From positions 124,001 through 188,000 of the forward strand of contig NZ_JAGGNW010000002.1 of NCBI RefSeq assembly GCF_018614875.1: 64,000 nt of DNA. Reading direction: 5' to 3'. The stretch comes from Variovorax paradoxus. Its GTDB lineage: Bacteria; Pseudomonadota; Gammaproteobacteria; Burkholderiales; Burkholderiaceae_C. Positions 19,012 through 28,397 of this stretch are shown here, one piece after another (positions within the stretch are counted from its first letter, which is position 1; every line of letters starts with the position of its first letter). The notes under the pieces are model-generated. The model was not told where the DNA came from. It ran no database searches and worked only from the letters and a program-made list of their open reading frames with translations. Made by a program: the position numbers and the translations under genes.

Positions 19012-19455
19012 ATGACGCATCGCGAATCCCCGCTCGTCATCCGCGGCCGCAAGGTCGTCGGCGGCATGGCCGAAGGCGAGGCCCTGGTCACGCGCGACCG
19101 CATCTCGGGCTGGGGCGGCATCGACCCGCGCACCGGCACCGTCATCGAGACGCGGCACGAACTGCGCGGCCAGAGCTTCGCGGGCAAGGTGCTGGTGTTT
19201 CCGGGGGCCAAGGGGTCGTCGGGCTGGTCCGCGATGTTTCACATGACGCGGCTCATGAATTCGGCGCCGGCGGCGTTTTTGTTCAACGAGATGACGACCA
19301 AGATGGCGCTCGGCGCCGTGGTCACGCACTCGCCCTCGATGACCGATTTCGAGCGCGATCCGCTCGAATGCATCGCCACCGGCGACTGGGTGCGCGTGGA
19401 CGCCGACCGCGGCGTGATCGAGATCACAAAGAAGAAAACGGAAGGCCGCCCATGA
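19012..19455 (+). CDS. Aconitase X small (DUF126, swivel) subunit
   Basis: Protein of 147 residues matching the AcnX swivelling domain. It contains RKVVGGMAEGEALVTRDRISGWGGIDPRTGTVIE at the start, then LVFPGAKGSSGWSAMFHMTRL and a VVTHSPSMTDFERDPLECIATGDWVRVDADRGVIEI end. It should pair with the large subunit as a heterodimeric dehydratase. The start follows AAGGAG located in the end of the upstream palindrome. Its stop overlaps the next start by four bases, so it is coupled to the IlvD-like gene. Confidence 0.9.
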   Translation: MTHRESPLVIRGRKVVGGMAEGEALVTRDRISGWGGIDPRTGTVIETRHELRGQSFAGKVLVFPGAKGSSGWSAMFHMTRLMNSAPAAFLFNEMTTKMALGAVVTHSPSMTDFERDPLECIATGDWVRVDADRGVIEITKKKTEGRP

Positions 19456-21152
19456 CCCGCCCCCTGCGCAGCAACTTCCCGCGCGGCTCCTATCTCTGGT
19501 CGGTGCGCAACGCGCACTGGCGCGCGCTCGGCATTCCGGAAGAGGACTGCGAGAAGCCGAAGATCGCCGTCGTCAACAGCTCGTCGGAACTCGCGGCCTG
19601 CTTCAGCCATCTCGACCGCGTGGCGGTGGAGGTCAAGACCGCGATCCGCGCCGCAGGCGGCGTGCCATTCGAGATCCGCACCGCCGCGCCCAGCGACTTC
19701 ATCACGGGCGCCGGCGCGCGCGGCGCCTACATGCTGGGCGCGCGCGACCTCGTCACCAACGACATCGAAGTGGCCGTCGAAGGCGCGCAGCTCGACGGCA
19801 TGGTCTGCCTCACCTCGTGCGACAAGACCGTGCCGGGCCAGCTCATGGCGGCGGCGCGGCTCAACATCCCGACCCTGCTCGTACCCTGCGGCTACCAGCC
19901 CAGCGGCGAGTACCGCGGCAAGCACATGGACATCGAGGAGGTCTTCATCGGCGCGATGCATGCGGTCACCGGCAACCTGCCGGTCGAAGAACTCGTGGGC
20001 ATGAGCCGCGAGGCGATCCGCGGGCCGGGCGTGTGCTCGGGCCTGGGCACGGCCAACTCGATGCACATCGTCTGCGAGGCCCTCGGCATGGCCCTGCCCG
20101 GCAGCGCGCCGGTGGCGGCGCTGAGCCCGAAGATGATGGACGACGTGCGCGCCGCCGGCACGCGCATCGTGCAGATGGTGTGGGACGACCTGAAGCCGCG
20201 CGACATCCTCACGCCCGGTGCCTTCGCCAACGCGGTGCGCGCGGTGCTTTCTGTCGGCGGTTCGCTCAACACGGCGAAGCATCTGCAGGCGGTATCGAGC
20301 GAAGGGGAGTGCGGCGTCGACGTGTACGGCCTGTTCGAAAGCCTTGGCCCCACGACGCCGGTGCTGGCCGGCGTGCGGCCGATCGGCGATCACAGCATCG
20401 AGCAGTTCGAAGCCGCGGGCGGTTGCCGCGCACTGATGAAGCAGCTCGCGCCCCTGCTCGACACCGGCGCGCTGACCGTCACGGGCGGCACCGTGGACTA
20501 CAACCTGCGCAACGCCGAAGTCGCCGACGCCGAGGTGATCCGCCCCATCGACCGCCCGGTGGCGCCGCTGCCGGCCATCGTGCTCTTGCGCGGCAACCTC
20601 GCGCCCGAGTCGGGCCTCATCAAGACCGGCATCGCCGAGCGCAAGGTGCGGCGCTTCACCGGTCCGGCGGTGTGCTTCTGGACCTCGGACGCAGCCATCG
20701 CGGCGCTCAAGAAGGGCGAGATCGCGCCGGGCCAGGTGGTCGTGATGCGCGGGGCCGGTGCCTGCGGCGGCCCGGCCATGGGCGGAGGTGCCTCGCGCGT
20801 GGTCTTCGCCATCGATGGCGCGGGCCTGGGCGACCAGGTCGCGATCCTGACCGACGGGCATCTCTCGGGCCTGGTCTGCAAGGGGCTGGTGGTGGCCGAG
20901 GTGTCGCCCGAAGCGGCACTCGGTGGGCCGCTCGGGCTGGTGCGCGATGGCGACGTGATCACCATCGACCTCGACGCGCGCCGCCTCGACATTGCGCTGA
21001 GCGACGCCGAGCTCCAGGCGCGCCGCGCCGACTGGCAGCCGCCGCCGCCGGCCTTCGACACCGGCTGGCTGCAGCAGTACCGGCGCAACGTGAGCCCGCT
21101 GTCGAAGGGCGCCGTGCTCGTGCGCACCGAACGACCCGAACCTTCGGGCTAA
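19452..21152 (+). CDS. IlvD/Edd-family dehydratase
   Basis: Iron-sulfur dehydratase of 566 residues. The family cysteines are in place: NSSSELAACFSHLDRV near residue 47, VCLTSCDKTVPGQLMAA near 123, and GPGVCSGLGTANSMHIVCEALGMALPGS near 196. C-terminal blocks GAGACGGPAMGG and LTDGHLSGL are also present. The family includes dihydroxy-acid dehydratase and several sugar-acid dehydratases. Location in an IclR/AcnX/Bug operon favours a catabolic sugar-acid or hydroxy-acid role over branched-chain amino-acid synthesis. It is coupled to the AcnX small subunit by an ATGA overlap. Confidence 0.9.
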   Translation: MTRPLRSNFPRGSYLWSVRNAHWRALGIPEEDCEKPKIAVVNSSSELAACFSHLDRVAVEVKTAIRAAGGVPFEIRTAAPSDFITGAGARGAYMLGARDLVTNDIEVAVEGAQLDGMVCLTSCDKTVPGQLMAAARLNIPTLLVPCGYQPSGEYRGKHMDIEEVFIGAMHAVTGNLPVEELVGMSREAIRGPGVCSGLGTANSMHIVCEALGMALPGSAPVAALSPKMMDDVRAAGTRIVQMVWDDLKPRDILTPGAFANAVRAVLSVGGSLNTAKHLQAVSSEGECGVDVYGLFESLGPTTPVLAGVRPIGDHSIEQFEAAGGCRALMKQLAPLLDTGALTVTGGTVDYNLRNAEVADAEVIRPIDRPVAPLPAIVLLRGNLAPESGLIKTGIAERKVRRFTGPAVCFWTSDAAIAALKKGEIAPGQVVVMRGAGACGGPAMGGGASRVVFAIDGAGLGDQVAILTDGHLSGLVCKGLVVAEVSPEAALGGPLGLVRDGDVITIDLDARRLDIALSDAELQARRADWQPPPPAFDTGWLQQYRRNVSPLSKGAVLVRTERPEPSG

Positions 21153-21271
21153 GAAGCTTTTTCACCCGGCCTTCGCCAACCGGTGCGGACCTCCGTGTGC
21201 ACCCGGTGGCGCAGCCCTGCGCGCGATCCCGAGTTTTTCAACCGAGAGAAGAAACAGGAGACAAAAGAACC

Positions 21272-22399
21272 ATGAAGAGACTTTTGATGGGGTCGGCGCT
21301 GGCGCTTGCAAGCAGCGGCGCGGTGCATGCGCAGTCCAGCGTCACGGTGTTCGGCGTGATGGACCTCGGCGTGCAGTACACGAAGGGCGAGGGCGGCGGC
21401 TCGGTCAAGGCGCTGTCGAACGGCGGGCTCTCGACCAGCCGGCTCGGATTCCGCGGCACCGAAGACCTGGGCGGCGGCCTGCGCGCGGGTTTCTGGCTCG
21501 AAGGCAGCCTGAACCCCGACACCGGCGGTGGCCGGCCCAGCAACAGCAACAACCAGGCGAGCGGCGCGGGCACGGCAGGGCCGATCACCTTCGACCGCAT
21601 GTCCTTCGTGAGCCTGTCGCACCAGGAGTTCGGCGAGCTGCGGCTGGGGCATGACTTCATTCCCACGCACTACAACAGCATCTACTTCGATCCCTTCAAC
21701 GCCAACGGCGTGGCGCGCGCGGGCAACCTCACGTTCGCAGGTTCGGGCACCGGGCCGCTGCCCACCGCCATCACCGGCAGCAACACGGTGAGCTACTGGC
21801 TGCCGGCCGGGCTCGGCGGCTTCTACGGCATGGCGATGATCGGCACCGGCGAGAACGACTCCACCGCACCGAACCGCCACGACGGCAACTTTGGCGGTGC
21901 GCGCTTCGGTTTCGCCTCGGGTGCATTCGACATCGCGGCGGCCGTCACGCGCACGCACTTCAACGCCGCCGCCGCCATCGGCAACTACACGCACGCCAAC
22001 ATCGGCGGCTCGTGGGACGCGGGCTTTGCGAAGTTCTTTGCGCTCTACAACAAGGTGACGGTGAAGCTCGCCGCCGGCACGGTGCGCAAGAACACCGCCG
22101 AGATCGGCGCGCACATTCCGGCCTTCGAGGTCGGCCGCATCCGCGTGAGCTACGCCTATCTCGACGACCGCAGCGACGACAGTCTGCGCAACGCCAACGG
22201 CATGCCGCGCAACCGCGACGACGCGCGCCAGTTCGGCATCGGCTACGTGCACAACCTCTCGAAGCGCACCGCGCTCTACGGCACCTATGCGCGGCTCATG
22301 AACGGCGGCCAGGCGCGCTACGTGGTGAGCGGCGGCGTGGCACCGGCCGGTGGCCGCCGCTCGTCGGGCTGGGAGCTCGGCGTGCGGCATCTCTTTTGA
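21272..22399 (+). CDS. Gram-negative general porin
   Basis: Outer-membrane beta-barrel channel of 375 residues. A signal peptide (MKRLLMGSALALASSGAVHA) precedes QSSVTVFGVMDLGVQY, the standard first strand of betaproteobacterial porins. SRLGFRGTEDLGGGLRAGFWLEG, the FGELRLGHDFIPTHYN constriction-loop region and a C-terminal strand ending in Phe (GWELGVRHLF) follow. It lies in the catabolic operon between the dehydratase and a Bug protein, so it probably admits the operon's substrate. CAGGAG precedes the ATG. Confidence 0.93.
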   Translation: MKRLLMGSALALASSGAVHAQSSVTVFGVMDLGVQYTKGEGGGSVKALSNGGLSTSRLGFRGTEDLGGGLRAGFWLEGSLNPDTGGGRPSNSNNQASGAGTAGPITFDRMSFVSLSHQEFGELRLGHDFIPTHYNSIYFDPFNANGVARAGNLTFAGSGTGPLPTAITGSNTVSYWLPAGLGGFYGMAMIGTGENDSTAPNRHDGNFGGARFGFASGAFDIAAAVTRTHFNAAAAIGNYTHANIGGSWDAGFAKFFALYNKVTVKLAAGTVRKNTAEIGAHIPAFEVGRIRVSYAYLDDRSDDSLRNANGMPRNRDDARQFGIGYVHNLSKRTALYGTYARLMNGGQARYVVSGGVAPAGGRRSSGWELGVRHLF

Positions 22400-22413
22400 G
22401 AAGGAGCAACGAC

Positions 22414-23388
22414 ATGCGACGCAGAAACCTCACCCTGGCGGCCCTCGCGGCCGGCGGCGCGCTGGCCATGCTGCCCGGCGCGGTGGCCTGGAGCGCCGAA
22501 AGCTATCCGGACAAGCCGCTGCGCCTGATCGTGGGCTTTGCGCCCGGCGGCGGTGCCGACGCGCTTACGCGCATCATCGCGGAGGGGCTCTCCAAGCAGC
22601 TGGGCCAGCAGGTGATCGTGGAGAACCGCCCGGGCGCCGACGGCGTGCTGGCGGCGCAGGCCACCTCGTCTGCCAAGCCCGACGGCTACACGCTGCTGAT
22701 GGGCACCAACACCGCGATGGTGGCGGCGCCCACGCTGCGGCCGACGCCGCCCTACGACCCGTTCAAGGCCTTCACGCCGATCAGCTCGGCCGGGCAGTTC
22801 TCGATGTTCCTGGTGGTGCCGGCCAGCTTGCCGGTGAAGAGCGTGAACGAACTGCTGGCGATGGTGGCGGCCAGGCCCGGCGCGTACAACTCGGCATCGA
22901 GCAACAGCGCTTCGGAGCTGGCCATGCTGCAGCTGCTGGGTGAGCGCAAGGTGGTCAACGCACGCTACAAGGGCGACATGCAGGCCATGACCGATCTGCT
23001 GGGCGGGCAGATCCACATGATGTTCACCACCGGCACGCTGGCGCCGGCTTTCGTGAAGGAAGGGCGCATCCGCGCGCTGGCCACGCTGCTGCCGCAGCGC
23101 AGCGCCTTGCTGCCCGATGTGCCGACGGGCGGCGAGCTCGGGCTCGGCAAGCTCACCATCACGCCGTGGGCCGGCTTCTTCGGGCCGCCGGGGCTGCCGC
23201 AGGCCATCACCGACAAGTTGTCGCAGGAGCTGCAGAACACGCTGAAGCGGCCCGAGGTGCATGCGCAGCTGGTGCAGCAGGGCTTCGAGGGCTACGGCAT
23301 GAGCCCCGCGAAGTTCGCCGAATTCTTCCGCGCGCAGTACGAGGCCTTCGGCGCCACGGTGCGGCAGCACAACGTGAAGTTCGAATAG
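22414..23388 (+). CDS. Bug/TctC-family periplasmic substrate-binding protein (copy 3)
   Basis: Solute receptor of 324 residues with a signal peptide (MRRRNLTLAALAAGGALAMLPGAVAWSAE). Bug-fold blocks are LRLIVGFAPGGGADALTRIIAEGLSKQLGQQVIVENRPGADG, PDGYTLLMGTNT, and WAGFFGPPGLPQAITDKLSQEL. It is clearly more distant from copies 1 and 2 than they are from each other, so it is not part of the tandem duplication. It is the last gene of the plus-strand operon, 15 bases after the porin, with AAGGAG before ATG 22414. It converges on the aldo/keto reductase. Confidence 0.92.
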   Translation: MRRRNLTLAALAAGGALAMLPGAVAWSAESYPDKPLRLIVGFAPGGGADALTRIIAEGLSKQLGQQVIVENRPGADGVLAAQATSSAKPDGYTLLMGTNTAMVAAPTLRPTPPYDPFKAFTPISSAGQFSMFLVVPASLPVKSVNELLAMVAARPGAYNSASSNSASELAMLQLLGERKVVNARYKGDMQAMTDLLGGQIHMMFTTGTLAPAFVKEGRIRALATLLPQRSALLPDVPTGGELGLGKLTITPWAGFFGPPGLPQAITDKLSQELQNTLKRPEVHAQLVQQGFEGYGMSPAKFAEFFRAQYEAFGATVRQHNVKFE

Positions 23389-23401
23389 CCGCAGTTGTGG
23401 C

Positions 23402-24373
23402 TCAGCGCCCGATCAAGGGCGCGTTGCTGCGCCAGAACGCCGCATCCGGGAACGCGCCCGCGCCGGCCGCGGCGTTGTCCGCCATGTGCTCGGCACGGCT
23501 GGTGCCTGGAATGGTGCAGGTCACGGCCGGATGGCTCAGCACGAACTTCAGCAGCACCTGCGCCCAGCTCGCGCAGCCGATCTCGCCGGCCCACGCGGGC
23601 AGCGGCTGGTTCCGCAGGCGGCGCAAGAGGCCACCCCCGCCGAATGGCATGTTGACGATCACCGCCACGCCGCGTTCGGCCGCGAGCGGCAGCAGGCGCT
23701 GTTCGGCCTCGCGCGCATCGATCGAATAGTTGATCTGCAGGAAGTCGAGCTTCTCGGCGCGCAGCACGGCCTCGACCTCGCCATAGGCCGAGGCGGTGTA
23801 GTGCGTGATGCTGATGTAGCGCACGCGGCCCTTGTCCTTCCATCCGCGCAGTGTGGCGAGGTGGGTTTTCCAGTCCATCAGGTTGTGCACCTGCATCAGG
23901 TCCATGCGCTGGGTGCGCAGCCGCGCGAAGGACTGCTCCATCTGCGCGATGCCGGCCTCGCGGCCCGAGGTCCAGACCTTGGTGGCGAGAAAGGCCTTGG
24001 CCTCGCGCGGCTTCGCTGCGGCGGCCAGCAGCTCGCCGGTGGTTTCCTCGGAGCGGCCGTACATCGGCGAGCTGTCGATCACCGTGCCGCCGGACGCGAA
24101 GAGGGCGTCGAGCACGCCGGGCAGGCGCTTGTATTCGTCGGTGCCGGGGCGCTGGTCGAAGCCGATCCAGGTGCCGCAGCCGACTACCGGCAGGGCTTCT
24201 TGCGTGGAGGGGATGGGGCGGGTGTTCATCGTGATGGCAGGCAGGTGTTGTGCCACTGCGGTCATCGCGGCGGTTATCGGCAGTGCCGCGACAAGCTGCA
24301 GGAAGCGTGCGCGGTTCAAGCGCGCGTCGAAAATCTGAACTGGCGAGGAAGCGGGCGGGCCGAAGTTCTTCAT
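23402..24373 (-). CDS. Aldo/keto reductase
   Basis: NADPH-type oxidoreductase of about 323 residues. Catalytic elements are Asp and Tyr in VIDSSPMYGRSEE near residue 100, Lys in LATKVW near 130, and His in MQVHNLMDW near 163. A VLSHPAVTCTIPGTSRAEHM cofactor block is near the end. The N-terminus is unusual: a 40-residue extension with a hydrophobic stretch (FLQLVAALPITAAMTAVA) after RLNRARF could be a signal or anchor, which is rare in this family. An internal ATG (MNTRPIPST) would give a plain cytosolic enzyme. Start uncertain. Confidence 0.87.
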   Translation of the reverse strand: MKNFGPPASSPVQIFDARLNRARFLQLVAALPITAAMTAVAQHLPAITMNTRPIPSTQEALPVVGCGTWIGFDQRPGTDEYKRLPGVLDALFASGGTVIDSSPMYGRSEETTGELLAAAAKPREAKAFLATKVWTSGREAGIAQMEQSFARLRTQRMDLMQVHNLMDWKTHLATLRGWKDKGRVRYISITHYTASAYGEVEAVLRAEKLDFLQINYSIDAREAEQRLLPLAAERGVAVIVNMPFGGGGLLRRLRNQPLPAWAGEIGCASWAQVLLKFVLSHPAVTCTIPGTSRAEHMADNAAAGAGAFPDAAFWRSNAPLIGR

Positions 24374-24612
24374 GGGGAGGGCAGTGTCGCCATGCGTCGG
24401 GCGAGCAGCCGCGATGACGATAGCACCGAGTACTCCATCGCGCAGTTTCGCGCCATATTCCATGTCCGTGTGCGCCGATGCAACATCGTGCCTTCCATCG
24501 CTTGCCCACGAATGTTTCGCAATGTATCGTGCTTCGCGCAGGCGGAGGGCCTGCATCCTCAACAAGAACACCATCAGCCGGTGCGCAAGCTGCATCCGGC
24601 CATTGTCAATCT

Positions 24613-26154
24613 ATGAATCCGACTTCCCATTCCATCTCCCGCCTGCTGCATGGGCTCGTGCTGCTACTGGTTGCACTGCTGCTCGCTGCATGCAGTGCTG
24701 CACCGATCGCACCCGAGCAGACTCTCACGGGGCAGGAGGGGGCGGTGGTCATGAAGCTGATTACCAACAGCCCTGGCGAGACCGACCCGGCGGAGACGCT
24801 GTCGGCCGTGCGCCTCGAGCGCGTGCTCGCGCCCGGCGAAAAGCAGACCGGACGGGACATCGTGGTGCTGACGCGCACGCGCAAGGCCACCTACACCACC
24901 GCTGTGTTCAGCGGCATGGTCGCGCCCGGGCGCTACATCATCAAGAACATCACCGGTGCGAGTGGCAATATGAGCTACTTCTATCCCATTGATGCGAAGT
25001 TCGGCAGCTTCGACGTGGTGCGCGGCGAAGTCACGCTGCTTGGAACGCTGTTGATCCAGCCGCGCCTGGGCACGCGCTTTGTCGTCGCCTATGTGCCACC
25101 GGAGGCTGAGCTGCAGAAGACCTTCGAGACCCTGTATCCCGCATTGGCGGCGCAGACCCGCGGCCGTCCGCAGCATGGCTTCGTTCCCACGCTCGACCTC
25201 GACCGCCGCGCTGAGCTGGCGCCGCAGGTCAAGCGCCTGGCGTCCATCTGGCATGGCCTGACGCAGACGGCCGACGGCGAGTTCATGGCCGGCAGCAAGC
25301 TCGGCAAGGTGCTGTGGCGCAAGAGCGGCGAGAGCCGCTGGAAGGAACTCGACGTGGGTTCCTGGCGTGAGGTGCTCTCGGTCCGCCCCTACCGCGGCGG
25401 GCTGCTGGCCGCGGGTGAGGAAGGCCTTCTTCGCCACTCCTCCGACGAGGGGCTGACTTGGAAGAACCTGGCCCCGCCCGATGACGGGCTCATCCAGCTG
25501 GCGCAGCCGATGCGCGACGGAGGCGTGGTTGCGATCTCGCGCCGCGACAGCCTCTGGACCGTCTACGCCTCGAAGGATCTCGAGGCCGGCGTATGGCAAA
25601 AGCTCGGGGAGTTTTCCGATTCCCGTTCGATCAACGTGCCATGGCAGCGCAGCATGAGCTTCGGCCAACCGGAGCGCGCGGGCGTGATGATGCCCAACGG
25701 CGACCTCCATGCCACCGATGGCCGCACGCTGTTTCGCTCCAGCAATGGTCGCTCCACCCTCGACGTGAATGCCTTGCCTGATGGCACCCTGGTGTCCCAG
25801 ACGGTGGTGATGACAAAAACCACCTTGCTTTCGCCCGATTGGGGGCAGACCTGGTCCGATCTCGACACCAGCCGCTTCGTCGTGACGATCGCCTTCAAGG
25901 ACCGGCAGACGGCATATGCGGTGGGCCCTGTCGCGCCCAGCCTGATGCCCGGAAAGTTGGGATTGATGACCACGCGGGACGGCGGCAAAAGCTGGTCACA
26001 GACCGGGAGCTCGCCGGGAATGACGAATCCCTACGCCGTGCGCCAGATGATGGTGGACCGCGCCGATGGCTCCCTGATCGCCTTTCTGCCCGAGAACCTA
26101 ATCGTGCGGTCCACGGACGAGGGAAAGAGCTGGAAGATCGTCAAGGACAACTGA
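24613..26154 (+). CDS. Lipoprotein with Asp-box (BNR) repeats
   Basis: Exported lipoprotein of 513 residues. The signal peptide ends in a good lipobox (LLAAC), so Cys near residue 24 should be lipidated. From about residue 210 on, the protein has a beta-propeller pattern with Asp-box motifs: SSDEGLTWK, SPDWGQTWS, TRDGGKSWS and STDEGKSWK. Asp boxes occur in sialidases and in many unrelated propellers. No sialidase catalytic set was recognised, so a binding or structural role is as likely. The N-terminal domain (residues 25-200) is not recognised. No ribosome site is obvious. Confidence 0.8.
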   Translation: MNPTSHSISRLLHGLVLLLVALLLAACSAAPIAPEQTLTGQEGAVVMKLITNSPGETDPAETLSAVRLERVLAPGEKQTGRDIVVLTRTRKATYTTAVFSGMVAPGRYIIKNITGASGNMSYFYPIDAKFGSFDVVRGEVTLLGTLLIQPRLGTRFVVAYVPPEAELQKTFETLYPALAAQTRGRPQHGFVPTLDLDRRAELAPQVKRLASIWHGLTQTADGEFMAGSKLGKVLWRKSGESRWKELDVGSWREVLSVRPYRGGLLAAGEEGLLRHSSDEGLTWKNLAPPDDGLIQLAQPMRDGGVVAISRRDSLWTVYASKDLEAGVWQKLGEFSDSRSINVPWQRSMSFGQPERAGVMMPNGDLHATDGRTLFRSSNGRSTLDVNALPDGTLVSQTVVMTKTTLLSPDWGQTWSDLDTSRFVVTIAFKDRQTAYAVGPVAPSLMPGKLGLMTTRDGGKSWSQTGSSPGMTNPYAVRQMMVDRADGSLIAFLPENLIVRSTDEGKSWKIVKDN

Positions 26155-26242
26155 ACCAGGCGTCGGACGAAGGCGAGCCGCACAGGGCATAGCCCGCCGT
26201 TCGGAGGGCAGGGATTTTTCTGGCCTTGCGAGGATCAGAATA

Positions 26243-26258
26243 CTGTATAAAAATACAG
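26243..26258 (+). promoter_or_regulatory. LexA (SOS) box upstream of imuA
   Basis: CTGTATAAAAATACAG is a perfect CTGT-N8-ACAG dyad with an AT-rich centre, the form bound by proteobacterial LexA. It ends 14 bases before the imuA start codon. It should repress the whole imuA-imuB-dnaE2 unit until DNA damage triggers LexA cleavage. Confidence 0.9.
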
Positions 26259-26272
26259 TTAACGATCCAATC

Positions 26273-27082
26273 ATGGGCCTCCCTTTCCTCGACTCCTTTT
26301 CCGCTGCCGCGGGCCGTGGCGTCTGGCATGCCGACGAACTCGGCTTGGCCGACGCGCAGGTCGTCGCCACCGGCCACGCCGCGCTCGACGCCGAGCTGCC
26401 GGGTGGCGGCTGGCCGGTCGGCGCCATGACGGAACTGCTGCAGACCGCGCCTGAAGCCCATGTCTGGCGGCTGCTGCTGCCCGCGCTGGCGCAGGCGGTG
26501 GAGGCGCGCGGCGGGCCGGTGGTGCTGGTCGGCGCGCCTTACGAACCCTGCGGGCCGTCGCTCGCGGCGCAGGGGCTGCCCGTGGAAGCGCTGATATGGG
26601 TCCGGAGCGATGCGCCGGCCGCGCGGCTGTGGGCCTGCGAGCAGGCGCTGCGCTGTGCGGACGTGGCCGCCGTGCTGGCCTGGCTGCCGCAAGCCCGGGT
26701 GGGCGAGCTGCGGCGGCTGCAGCTGGCGGCCGCCCAGCACGACGTGCTGCTCTTCGTGTGCCGGCCCGCATCGGCCGCGCGGGGCGCATCGCCGGCGCGG
26801 CTTCGTCTTCAGGTGGAAAGCTGCGAAGCCGATGGCGCGCAGATCGAACTGCGCATCCTGAAGCGCCGCGGCCCGCCGCTGGCCGCGCCCGTGATGCTGC
26901 CCGCGCGCAACGAGCGCATGGCCGCATTGCTGGCCGCCGCCCGGCTGCGGCGCAAGCTGCGCTTGCAGCAGCTGGGCACGGTGCCGGCCGGTGAAGCGGC
27001 AGCGCCGACGGCGAACGTGGTGCGCATCGACGCGTGGAAAGGAGGAGGCCATGCACTGGATCGCCTTGCAGTGGTCGCTTGA
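26273..27082 (+). CDS. imuA: ImuA, SOS mutasome accessory protein
   Basis: RecA/SulA-like protein of 269 residues. It opens with the family-typical VWHADELGLADAQVVATGHAALDAELPGGGWPVGAMTELL. In ImuA-ImuB-DnaE2 systems it helps assemble the translesion complex at stalled forks. Its ATPase motif is degenerate, as is usual. It lies directly behind the LexA box and overlaps imuB by 32 bases, so the two are co-translated. No strong ribosome site is seen before ATG 26273. Confidence 0.92.
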   Translation: MGLPFLDSFSAAAGRGVWHADELGLADAQVVATGHAALDAELPGGGWPVGAMTELLQTAPEAHVWRLLLPALAQAVEARGGPVVLVGAPYEPCGPSLAAQGLPVEALIWVRSDAPAARLWACEQALRCADVAAVLAWLPQARVGELRRLQLAAAQHDVLLFVCRPASAARGASPARLRLQVESCEADGAQIELRILKRRGPPLAAPVMLPARNERMAALLAAARLRRKLRLQQLGTVPAGEAAAPTANVVRIDAWKGGGHALDRLAVVA

Positions 27083-28397
27083 CGCCGACTCGCCCGACGC
27101 CCCGACGCTGCCCACGCCCGAAGCCTTGGGCTGGTGGGCGCTGCACTACACGCCGCACGTCGCCTGGCAGGACGAAGCGCTGATGCTCGAGGTTTCGGCC
27201 TGCGAGCGGCTGTGGGGCGGGCGGCTGCAGCTGATGCGGCAGCTGGTCGCCTCCAACCCCGTGCCCGATGTGCGCATGCTGGGCGCGCAGGGCGCCACGA
27301 GCCTGATCGCGCTGGCGCGGCTGCGCCTGTTCGAGCGCAATGAAGAGCGGCCCAAGGACGTCCCGGCCGGCCTGCCGCTGGACACGCTGAGCGCCGCGCA
27401 CGCCCACCTCGACCTGCTTGCGCGCCTGGGCTGCCGCACCTGGGGCGAAGTGGCGGCCTTGCCGCGCGGCGGCCTCACGCGGCGCTTTGGCGCGGGGCTG
27501 CGCGAAGCGCTCGACGTCGCCTGGGGCCTGCGTCCCGAAAGCCACAGCTGGCTCACGCTGCCCGACGTGTTCGAGCAGAAGCTGGAGCTGCCCGCGCTGG
27601 CCGAGACGGCGCCCGAGCTGATGTGGTCGGCCAACCGGCTGCTCACGGCGCTGCAGATCTGGCTGCGCGCGCGCCAGCGCGGCGCGCGTGCGCTCGAACT
27701 GCAGTGGACGCTCGATCTCAAGCGCTTCAACGGCGTGAACCTGCCGCCGCACCAGCAGGTCACCGTGCGCACGGCCGAGCCCACGCAGGACATGGCGCAC
27801 CTGCGCCGCCTGTTGTCCGAAAAGCTCGCCCTCACCACGCTCGCGGCGCCCGCGAGCTGGCTCCGGCTGCGCACGCTCGAAACCGATCCATGGGCCGGCG
27901 CCAGCACCAGCTTCCTGCCCGAGGACAACCGCAAGGGCGACAAGCTGCACGAGATGGTCGAGCGGCTCAGCGTGCGGCTCGGGGCGCAGCAGGTGGTGGT
28001 GCCCGCCGCGCAGGCCGACCACCGGCCCGAGCGCAAGCAGGCCTGGCGGCCCGCGCTGCAAAAAGAAAAAACGCCCGACAAGACCCGCAAGGAAGCAAAG
28101 GCCGCGGCTTCGCAGCCCGATGCCATCTATCCGCCGTGGCTGCTGCCCGAGCCCCTGCTGCTGGAGATGGATGGCGAGCGCCCCTGCTATCGCGGCCCGC
28201 TGAACAAGCTGATCGGGCCGCAGCGCGTCGAGGCCGGCTGGTGGGGCGGCAAGGAAGAAGGCGGCCAGCCCGCGATGCGCGACTACTACGTGGCCGAAAG
28301 CCCCGGGGCCGGCCTGGTGTGGATCTTTCGCGAGCGGCCCTCGGCGCGCTTTTCTGCGGGCGTAGTGCGCTGGTACCTGCAGGGCTTCTATGCCTGA
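27051..28397 (+). CDS. imuB: ImuB, catalytically inactive Y-family polymerase
   Basis: Protein of 448 residues with a Y-family polymerase fold (LDLLARLGCRTWGEVAALPRGGLTRRFG). It lacks the acidic catalytic residues of DinB or UmuC, as expected for ImuB, which bridges the beta clamp, ImuA and DnaE2. The C-terminal part has a charged linker around residues 325-360. A strong AAAGGAGGAGG precedes ATG 27051, inside the end of imuA. It overlaps dnaE2 by 8 bases. Confidence 0.9.
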   Translation: MHWIALQWSLDADSPDAPTLPTPEALGWWALHYTPHVAWQDEALMLEVSACERLWGGRLQLMRQLVASNPVPDVRMLGAQGATSLIALARLRLFERNEERPKDVPAGLPLDTLSAAHAHLDLLARLGCRTWGEVAALPRGGLTRRFGAGLREALDVAWGLRPESHSWLTLPDVFEQKLELPALAETAPELMWSANRLLTALQIWLRARQRGARALELQWTLDLKRFNGVNLPPHQQVTVRTAEPTQDMAHLRRLLSEKLALTTLAAPASWLRLRTLETDPWAGASTSFLPEDNRKGDKLHEMVERLSVRLGAQQVVVPAAQADHRPERKQAWRPALQKEKTPDKTRKEAKAAASQPDAIYPPWLLPEPLLLEMDGERPCYRGPLNKLIGPQRVEAGWWGGKEEGGQPAMRDYYVAESPGAGLVWIFRERPSARFSAGVVRWYLQGFYA

